Origin: Bellilinea sp034411135
GTDB taxonomy: Bacteria; Chloroflexota; Anaerolineae; Anaerolineales; Anaerolineaceae
Assembly (NCBI GenBank): GCA_034411135.1
Contig: DAOUMN010000056.1
Span: 1 to 64,000, forward strand
Direction of reading: 5' to 3'
Length of the DNA stretch: 64,000 nucleotides
Every line of letters starts with the position of its first letter. Position 1 is the first letter of the stretch. Below are positions 57,829-64,000 of this stretch, in pieces. A program made the position numbers and the translations under genes. A model generated the notes under the pieces. It worked only from the letters and a program-made list of their open reading frames with translations, was not told the DNA's origin and did not search any database.

Positions 57829-58512
57829 ATGCGCCTGGAAGATTTGAACTGGATGGATGTTGAGGCGTATTTGAGAAAGGATAATCGTATCCTGCTGGTT
57901 ATCGGCGCCTGCGAGCAACACGGTTACCTAAGCCTGTTGACCGACGTGCGCATTCCCCAGGCACTGGCAGATGCCGCCAGCCAGCGCACCGGGGTATTGG
58001 TCGCGCCGTCCTTGAATTTTGGTGTTTCCCCCTATTTTCTTAATTATCCGGGTACCATCAGCCTGCGCGCCAGCACGCTGCTTCAGGTAGTTGAGGACAT
58101 GGTGCGTTCGCTTTACCGGCAAGGGTTTCGCCGCATACTGGTGTTGAATGGTCATGGTGGGAACGAAGGCGCACGAAACGTGTTAGTTGAACTGGCAAAC
58201 GAATTACCCGATTTACAAGTGGCATGGTATGCCTGGTGGACTTCACACAGTGTTGAGGCGGTGGCGGAAAAGACGAAGTTGAAACCGGCTCACGCCAACT
58301 GGCTGGAGGCATTTTCGTTCGTTCGCGTGGCGGAATTACCAGAGGGTGAAAAAATCCCACCTTCCTTCCGTGGACTGCCGGGCGCTGTGCGGATGCGCGA
58401 CGTGTTGGGTGATGGCAGTTTTGGAGGCTTTTACCAGACGGATGAAAGCGTCATGGCGGAACTGTTCGAGGCTGCCCTGGCGGATATCCTTCTGCTACTT
58501 GAATTTGAATGA
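57829..58512 (+). CDS. Creatininase-family amidohydrolase
   Basis: The 227-residue protein resembles creatinine amidohydrolases and their FAPy-degrading ArfB-like relatives. Metal-site motifs are present: G-A-C-E-Q-H-G near residue 26 (most members have G-S-x-E-Q-H-G), T-D, and N-G-H-G-G-N. The ATG at 57829 has GGAGG eight bases upstream; an in-frame ATG at 57814 is possible. Substrate unknown. The Cys beside the metal-binding Glu is a departure from the usual Ser. Confidence 0.85.
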   Translation: MRLEDLNWMDVEAYLRKDNRILLVIGACEQHGYLSLLTDVRIPQALADAASQRTGVLVAPSLNFGVSPYFLNYPGTISLRASTLLQVVEDMVRSLYRQGFRRILVLNGHGGNEGARNVLVELANELPDLQVAWYAWWTSHSVEAVAEKTKLKPAHANWLEAFSFVRVAELPEGEKIPPSFRGLPGAVRMRDVLGDGSFGGFYQTDESVMAELFEAALADILLLLEFE

Positions 58513-58628
58513 GTTTCAAAAATGAGATAAATTGGTAATAAGAACTATCTATACTTCGCCAGTCACAGCCAGGCTTAAAATGAGGATAAATTGCCCTCAA
58601 ATTTTGTTTGGAATATTAAAAAATCATG

Positions 58629-59000
58629 TATAATCTGTTAAAGAAATTGAAACTCCCTTTGTCCGGTTGGATACCTGGTTGATAAACCAGGCTGGTCTGG
58701 GAGAATAAGTTTGTGTCTGGATTTGCTCACTCTCCACTAGGAGGGTCGAGATTGAAAAAGATGCGCCGAAGAGGCTTATGGTTCTGTTTGTGGGGCAGGT
58801 GTAAACAGAACACGATTGATTGGTAAGTATCTACCTGGAGTAAATCTGCATGGTAGTTGAGTGTGCCCTTCCTCTTGGCTATCTCTGAACCCGTTAAGGT
58901 TCCTGTGGGCTGTTCGCGGATTTCGCTCCACCAGCCTTTCTAACCCGCATCCTTTAACCCGCACAAACCGCTTCTTCCGTGTATCCACCGGTCAGCCAGG
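58629..59000 (+). ncRNA. Candidate structured non-coding RNA (unassigned)
   Basis: The stretch from 58513 to 59007 has no gene. A TATAAT (58629-58634) starts it. Several hairpins follow: CTCCC ... GGGAG (about 58653-58703) enclosing CCTGGTT/AACCAGG, CTCTCC/GGAGGG (about 58730-58745), GTTCTGTTT/AAACAGAAC (about 58781-58811), CTACC/GGTAG (about 58831-58856), GAACC/GGTTC and GGCTG/CAGCC. I tested it by eye against tmRNA, RNase P, SRP, 6S and common riboswitch motifs and found no match. The 3' end is unknown; the recX ribosome site lies inside its last bases. Confidence 0.4.
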
Positions 59001-59007
59001 TATTCTA

Positions 59008-59655
59008 TTGGAACCGGAGCGGAAGATTACCGCGCTTAAAGTGCAAAGGCGAAACCCCAACCGGGTGAATGTTTACCTGGATGGTGAATTTGCCTTTGGA
59101 TTGTCACGGATCGTAGCCGCCTGGCTTAATGTTGGTCAACTGTTAAGCGAGGAAAAGATCCACGTGCTTCAGCAGCAGGAAACTCGCGAAGTAGCGTACC
59201 AACGTGCACTGTTGCTGCTCAGTTACCGGGCGCGTTCGGAGCACGAAGTGCGACAAAGACTGGGCGAAAAAGGCTTCGACCCACCGGTTGTGGATGAAGT
59301 GATCGAGCGCCTGAAAGGTGAACGGTTTTTAGGCGATGCAGAATTTGCCCGCCACTGGACGGAAAATCGCAGCCAGTTTCGCCCGCGCAGCCGGCGTATG
59401 CTGCGCTATGAACTGAAGCAGAAGGGAGTTTCGGAAGAACACATTGAAAAGGCTCTGGAAACCGCGGAGGATGAAAGTGAACTGGCGTACCAGGCAGGCA
59501 TTCGTTACGCCCGCCGATTGGCGGGCGCAGAACAGGAATTGTTTCGCAAGCGGCTGGCTGGCTTTTTAGCCCGGCGTGGCTTTTCTTACGGAACCATTGC
59601 TCCTGTCATTCGCCGCATCTGGTCGGAAGTGCAGGTGGAAGAGCCAAATACCTGA
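59008..59655 (+). CDS. recX: Regulatory protein RecX
   Basis: The 215-residue protein is a RecX-family modulator of RecA filaments, made of three-helix tandem repeats: R-A-L-L-L-L-S-Y-R-A-R-S-E-H-E-V-R-Q-R-L, then F-L-G-D-A-E-F-A-R-H-W and L-A-R-R-G-F-S-Y. No ATG starts the family-like part; the best start is a TTG at 59008 with AGG upstream (L-E-P-E-R-K-I-T-A-L). recA is not adjacent. It is followed by rny after 22 bases. Confidence 0.85.
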   Translation: MEPERKITALKVQRRNPNRVNVYLDGEFAFGLSRIVAAWLNVGQLLSEEKIHVLQQQETREVAYQRALLLLSYRARSEHEVRQRLGEKGFDPPVVDEVIERLKGERFLGDAEFARHWTENRSQFRPRSRRMLRYELKQKGVSEEHIEKALETAEDESELAYQAGIRYARRLAGAEQELFRKRLAGFLARRGFSYGTIAPVIRRIWSEVQVEEPNT

Positions 59656-59677
59656 CTCTGGAAAGAGGAATTGGAAC

Positions 59678-61216
59678 ATGGGAAATTTTGGATTGGAAAC
59701 ATTATTAATTATTTTGGTGGTGGATGTTATCATCCTGGCTGTCGCAGTCTATTTGCTGTCCCGCTTTTTTACGGAAAAGTTCAAAAAGGATCAGCAAACC
59801 AAAGCCGACTCGGTGCTGTTGATGGCAAACGAGAAAGCACGCGAGATTGAGCTGGAAGCCAAGGATAAAGCGTTGAAAACGCTGCAGGAAGCCGAGGCGG
59901 AAATTAACCGGCGTCGCAGCGAAATTAACCGCGAAGAGGACCGCCTACAAAAGCGGCGCAGCGAGCTCGACCAACGCATTGAGCGGATTGAACAACGCGA
60001 GCAAATGATCAATAAACGCCAGTCGGCTTTGGACAAGCGGATGAATGAGATCGACAAGATGTACGACCAGCAAATGGCGGAGTTGCAGCGTATTGCACAG
60101 ATGTCCGTCGAGGAAGCCCGTGGCTTGCTGCTGGTCGAAGCGGAAAAAGAAGCCCGCTCGGACATGGCGCGGATTATCCGCCAGATCGAAGCCGAGGCAC
60201 GCGCCGAAGGTGAAAAACGTGCCCGCGAATTGATCGCCGAGTCGATCCAGCGGGTGGCTTCCGATCATGTCGTCAGCGTGACTACTTCGGTAATTTCGCT
60301 GCCTAATGAAGAAATGAAGGGGCGTATCGTTGGGCGTAACGGGCGAAATATCCGCGCTTTCGAGCAGGCGGCTGGTGTGGATGTTATCGTGGATGATACC
60401 CCGGAAGCCGTCACGGTTTCCTGCTTTGATCCGGTGCGGCGCGAAGTTGCCCGCCGTGCGCTGGAGCGTTTGATTGTGGATGGACGCATTCACCCGGCGC
60501 ACATTGAGAAAGTGCTCAACGACGAGCAAAAGGAAGTGGACAAGAGCATCGTCGAGGCGGGTGAACAGGCGGCGTATGATGCTGGTGTTACCGGGCTGCA
60601 TCCGGAAGTAATCAAAGTGCTCGGACGGTTGAAGTACCGCACCTCATACGGACAAAACCAGCTTGCACATGCCGTAGAGGTTGCCAAACTCTCCGCTGTG
60701 TTGGCGGCTGAACTGGGAGCAGATGTGGATATCTGTCGGATGGGCGGCTTGCTCCACGATCTCGGTAAAGCTATGGATCACAACACCGATGGAACGCACG
60801 CGATGATCGGTGCAGAATTTGCCAAACGATATGGCGTACCGGCGCGGGTGGTCAATACAATTGCTTCGCACCACCACGAAGTTGAACAGGAATCTGTTGA
60901 GGCAATCATCGTCGAGGCGGCAGATGCCATCTCTGGCGCGCGTCCAGGCGCCCGCCGCGAAGACCTGGAGCAATATATCAAACGTCTGCGCGCTCTGGAG
61001 GAAATTGCCAACTCGTTCAAGGGTGTCAGCCAGAGTTACGCCATTCAGGCAGGGCGCGAGGTGCGTATTATCGTCCGACCGGAAGATATTGACGACCTGG
61101 CATCTACCCGGTTGGCACGGGATGTTGCCAAAAAGATTGAAGAAACCATGCAGTACCCGGGTCAGATCAAGGTTACTGTGATCCGTGAAACCCGCGCGGT
61201 TGACTACGCTCGCTGA
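59678..61216 (+). CDS. rny: Ribonuclease Y
   Basis: The 512-residue endoribonuclease starts mRNA decay in bacteria lacking RNase E. It has an N-terminal membrane helix (about 5-25), a long coiled coil (about 35-200), a KH domain (G-R-I-V-G-R-N-G-R-N) and an HD domain with H-D-L-G-K and the catalytic His in A-S-H-H-H. A GAGG site precedes the ATG. Confidence 0.96.
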   Translation: MGNFGLETLLIILVVDVIILAVAVYLLSRFFTEKFKKDQQTKADSVLLMANEKAREIELEAKDKALKTLQEAEAEINRRRSEINREEDRLQKRRSELDQRIERIEQREQMINKRQSALDKRMNEIDKMYDQQMAELQRIAQMSVEEARGLLLVEAEKEARSDMARIIRQIEAEARAEGEKRARELIAESIQRVASDHVVSVTTSVISLPNEEMKGRIVGRNGRNIRAFEQAAGVDVIVDDTPEAVTVSCFDPVRREVARRALERLIVDGRIHPAHIEKVLNDEQKEVDKSIVEAGEQAAYDAGVTGLHPEVIKVLGRLKYRTSYGQNQLAHAVEVAKLSAVLAAELGADVDICRMGGLLHDLGKAMDHNTDGTHAMIGAEFAKRYGVPARVVNTIASHHHEVEQESVEAIIVEAADAISGARPGARREDLEQYIKRLRALEEIANSFKGVSQSYAIQAGREVRIIVRPEDIDDLASTRLARDVAKKIEETMQYPGQIKVTVIRETRAVDYAR

Positions 61217-61226
61217 TCGGTTTGCC

Positions 61227-63377
61227 ATGAAACAATTGCTGCAATACCTTCGCAACGGAAAGATCGAAGTTGTGGATGTGCCCACGCCGTCTGTGCGTAC
61301 TGGTACTGCACTGGTACGCACTGCGGCTTCATTGATATCAGCCGGAACCGAACGCTCGGTAGTGGAATTTGGCGGCAAAAACTTGCTGGCTAAAGCACGT
61401 TCGCGTCCCGACCTTGTGCGCCAGGTGCTGGATAAAGCTCGCCGCGAGGGTCCGCTCTCCACACTCGAAACAGTACTCAACCGGCTCGACCAGCCGATGG
61501 CGCTGGGGTATTCTTCTGCCGGGACGATTGAGGCGCTTGGGGCGGGAATGGAAGGCTTTAAGGTTGGCGACCGGGTTGCCTGTGCCGGGGGTGGATTCGC
61601 CGTACATGCTGAATATGGCGTAGTGCCGCGCAATTTGCTTGTTGCATTGCCGCCGCAAGTCGATCTGGAATCGGCTGCCTTCACCACATTGGGCGCGATT
61701 GCCCTTCAGGGTTTTCGCCTGGCAGAACCGCAAGTCGGTGACCGGATTGCCATCATCGGGCTGGGTCTGCTTGGTTTGCTGACGGTCGGCATTGCGCGCG
61801 CCGCAGGCTGCCACGTGTTCGGAATCGACCTGGATGCCCGCCGTATTGCGCTAGGGAAGGCAATGGGCGCGCATGCGGTCGCGCGATCTGGTGCGGAGGA
61901 AGCCGGGCGGGCATTCAGCCAGGGGCGCGGCTTCGATGCGGTGTTGATTTGCGCGGATACCCGCGCCAATGACCCGGTTGAGCTGGCGGGCGTACTGGCG
62001 CGTGACCGCGGTAAAGTAGTTGTGGTTGGTGCCGTCGGATTGAACCTGCCGCGCAAGAATTATTACGAGAAAGAATTGCAGTTCATCGTATCTCGATCCT
62101 ACGGACCAGGGCGGTATGACGCTGAGTACGAAGAAAAAGGGCGTGATTATCCGTACGGGTATGTTCGCTGGACCGAAGGACGCAATATGCAGGCGGTGGT
62201 CGATCTGCTCGCCAGCGGAGCGCTGGATGTGCGCCCGCTGATCACTCACCGATTCCCAATCGAGCAGGCGGGAGAGGCTTACCAGGTGATTACCGGTAAA
62301 AGCGGTCAGCCGTTTCTCGGTGTGCTGCTCACCTACCCGCAGCCGACAAACGAACCACGCGAACGCAAAGTTGTGCTCAAACCCGAGATCAAGGCCGTGA
62401 GTGGGCAGCCCGGATTAGGTGTGTTGGGGGCGGGCAACTATGCTACAGCGGTGTTTTTACCGGTGGTGGCGAGGACCGGCGGGATCGATCCGGTTGGGAT
62501 TGCCACCGGCAGCGGCTTGAGCGCGCGCCACGCTGCCACTCGTTTTGGGTATGGATTTGCCAGTTCACAGGAGGAGGATATTCTCGATAATGAGCGGGTG
62601 CAGATTGTCGCTATTCTGACCCGCCACAATCAACATGCCCGCCAGGTTGTGGCTGCCTGCCAGGCGGGCAAGCATGTATTTTGTGAAAAACCATTGGCGC
62701 TCAACATGGATGAGTTGGAGGCGATCCAAACAGCGCTGGAAAATCACCCGCAAAGTTTATTGATGGTCGGTTTCAACCGCCGCTTTGCACCGTTAACCCA
62801 TCGACTGGTGGAATTTATCGGGCGGCGCAGTGAACCATTGGTGGTGCATTACCGTGTGAATGCGGGCTACATTCCCCTGAGTCACTGGGTGCACGACCCG
62901 GCGCAGGGCGGTGGGCGGATCATTGGTGAAGGTTGTCATTTCATTGATTACCTCACTTTCCTGATTGGTGAATTGCCGGTCAAGGTTCACACGTATGGAA
63001 TTCCGGATGGTGAGCGTTACTGTGAAGATAATGTGGTCATGAACTTTCTTTTTGCGGATGGGTCTGTGGGCATGGTGTCTTACCTGGCAAATGGGGATAA
63101 GAGCTTTCCCAAAGAGCGGGTGGAGGTATTTTGCGGGGGGCGGGTGGCAGTGCTGGATGATTTTCGCTCACTTGAATTGGTTCAGGATGGACAGCGTAAG
63201 ACAACCACTTCCCGCTTGCGACAGGACAAGGGTCATCAGGCTGCCTGGTTGGCGTTTTTGCAGGCTGTAAAGAGTGGTGGTGAGCCGCCCATTCCATACC
63301 CACAGCTCTTTGGTGTGACCCGTGCCAGTTTTGCGGCGCTCAAATCGCTGCGCCAACGCGAAGAGATTACCGTTTGA
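61227..63377 (+). CDS. Bi-domain oxidoreductase (alcohol dehydrogenase-like + Gfo/Idh/MocA)
   Basis: The 716-residue protein fuses a zinc-free medium-chain dehydrogenase domain (about 1-355; G-L-G-L-L-G-L-L NAD site) with a Gfo/Idh/MocA oxidoreductase domain (about 395-716; G-A-G-N-Y-A, C-E-K-P-L-A). Such fusions occur in surface-polysaccharide clusters, often next to heparinase-like genes, as here. It probably modifies a nucleotide sugar. The start is the ATG at 61227; a frame starting inside rny is not needed. No clear ribosome site. Confidence 0.88.
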   Translation: MKQLLQYLRNGKIEVVDVPTPSVRTGTALVRTAASLISAGTERSVVEFGGKNLLAKARSRPDLVRQVLDKARREGPLSTLETVLNRLDQPMALGYSSAGTIEALGAGMEGFKVGDRVACAGGGFAVHAEYGVVPRNLLVALPPQVDLESAAFTTLGAIALQGFRLAEPQVGDRIAIIGLGLLGLLTVGIARAAGCHVFGIDLDARRIALGKAMGAHAVARSGAEEAGRAFSQGRGFDAVLICADTRANDPVELAGVLARDRGKVVVVGAVGLNLPRKNYYEKELQFIVSRSYGPGRYDAEYEEKGRDYPYGYVRWTEGRNMQAVVDLLASGALDVRPLITHRFPIEQAGEAYQVITGKSGQPFLGVLLTYPQPTNEPRERKVVLKPEIKAVSGQPGLGVLGAGNYATAVFLPVVARTGGIDPVGIATGSGLSARHAATRFGYGFASSQEEDILDNERVQIVAILTRHNQHARQVVAACQAGKHVFCEKPLALNMDELEAIQTALENHPQSLLMVGFNRRFAPLTHRLVEFIGRRSEPLVVHYRVNAGYIPLSHWVHDPAQGGGRIIGEGCHFIDYLTFLIGELPVKVHTYGIPDGERYCEDNVVMNFLFADGSVGMVSYLANGDKSFPKERVEVFCGGRVAVLDDFRSLELVQDGQRKTTTSRLRQDKGHQAAWLAFLQAVKSGGEPPIPYPQLFGVTRASFAALKSLRQREEITV

Positions 63378-63403
63378 TTTCTGCAAGGCGGATGGTTTCG
63401 CCA

Positions 63404-64000
63404 TGTTTTCGCGGATAAGGCTTGCCAGGCGGTTACTGCATGATGCAGGACTGGATGCGCTGTGGCAATATGCCCTTTATCAACTCGGACTGCGCAGCGG
63501 ATTTTATCGCTGGCACACACCTGTCCAGGCGGTTGAATGGCGTGAACCGCCGACAATGAACCTGACCCTCTTTGAACTGCCTTCATCGGCTGATTTGTCC
63601 CGTTTCCTTGGTGAGCAAGCAACATACCTTATGAGAGAAGCGGATGAAATCGTTGATGGGCGGGTACGCTTGTTCGGTGGACAGGCTCGACCTTTGAGCC
63701 TGGTTTGCCCAAATCCGCAGCGACACTGGAGCGAACTGGAAGGCGAAGACTACCCGGAGGATATCAAGACTATATGGGAACCTGCCCGGTTTGGGTGGGT
63801 GTTCACGCTCGGCAGGGCGTACCGTCTGAGCGGCGATGAGCGCTACCCTGAGTTTTTCTGGAACGCTTGGGAACAATTTTTATCATTGAACCCGCTGAAC
63901 TGCGGTGAAAACTGGAGCTCTGCCCAGGAAGTTGCACTGCGCTTGATAGGGTTGATCTTTGCGGCGCAGGTATTTCGCAATTCACCAGCTTCGAACGCTC
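63404..64000 (+). CDS. Heparinase II/III-family protein, 5' part (cut by the window end)
   Basis: The frame opens at the ATG at 63404 and continues past base 64000 (199 residues visible). It matches the helical toroid N-terminal domain of heparinase II/III-like proteins: F-E-L-P, W-x-P-A-R-F-G-W-V-F-T-L-G-R-A, and N-C-G-E-N-W-S-S-A-Q-E-V-A-L-R. Those families degrade acidic polysaccharides or act in capsule processing. It lies 26 bases after the bi-domain oxidoreductase gene, probably in one operon. The catalytic half is outside the window. Confidence 0.83.

Noticed and set aside
58629..59000. Assignment as tmRNA, RNase P, SRP, 6S or lysine riboswitch
   Set aside because: A GCGCCGAAG segment resembles the lysine riboswitch and several stems resemble 6S, but the other conserved blocks of each family are missing.
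1..64000. CRISPR arrays, insertion sequences, prophage or rRNA
   Set aside because: No regularly spaced direct repeats, transposase-like or phage-like proteins, or rRNA sequence were seen on either strand.

Overview
The window looks like chromosomal DNA of a Chloroflexota bacterium, most likely class Anaerolineae. The basis is protein character: lipoproteins and membrane-anchored proteins with Thr-Pro-rich linkers, a MutL/GlmL-like ASKHA protein inside an operon of membrane proteins, and the overall gene mix. No 16S rRNA gene is present, so the placement is inference. Almost all DNA is coding and moderately GC-rich. I see no CRISPR array, insertion sequence or prophage. One gene (47368-48861) is conspicuously AT-rich.

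Layout. 231-3462 (minus): orphan BMP-type binding lipoprotein, MFS transporter, trmD. 3610-10141 (plus): two TPR membrane proteins, then CIRCE-controlled groES-groEL, a parvulin-type foldase lipoprotein and a secreted-type protein. 10134-12723 (minus): DUF711 protein, SpoU RNA methyltransferase, macrodomain protein. 12855-16013 (minus): infC-rpmI-rplT, with infC starting at AUU, and upstream dtd, trpS (with an iron-sulfur-type cysteine motif) and a SelW/Rdx-family selenoprotein whose UGA codon would normally end the reading frame. 16113-21028: sugar transferase, degenerate BMP-like lipoprotein, HAD protein, DUF389-like/SH3 protein, phosphohexomutase. 21143-29395 (minus): an eight-gene operon around the MutL-like ATPase, with three polytopic membrane proteins, an acidic zinc-ribbon membrane protein carrying twelve W-L motifs, a barrel/KOW protein and an LPDTG-tailed protein. 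29472-33539: PIG-L deacetylase, a small protein, and a P-type ATPase behind a yybP-ykoY manganese riboswitch.

33878-39627 (plus): NYN-domain protein, prfA-prmC, two small membrane proteins, PfkB kinase, M20 peptidase. 39622-43724 (minus): GAF-PAS-adenylate/guanylate cyclase and a transglutaminase-like membrane protein. 43817-45097 (plus): PAP2 phosphatase and YtxH protein. 45172-54166 (minus): M6-like metalloprotease, two GT-C glycosyltransferases, MBL hydrolase, alpha/beta hydrolase, M24 peptidase, acyl-CoA synthetase. 54391-64000 (plus): tRNA-Ala(CGC), tRNA-Ala(GGC), a leucine T-box and leuS, creatininase-family protein, a candidate structured RNA, recX, rny, a bi-domain oxidoreductase and the start of a heparinase II/III-like gene cut by the window end.

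Functionally the window is dominated by translation (trmD, infC, rpmI, rplT, dtd, trpS, prfA, prmC, leuS, tRNAs), protein quality control, and cell-envelope biogenesis. The strongest new observations are the unannotated selenoprotein with its SECIS-like hairpin, the AUU start of infC, the iron-sulfur-type TrpRS, the MutL-centred membrane operon, and a set of probable leaderless transcripts with a -10 box six or seven bases before the ATG.
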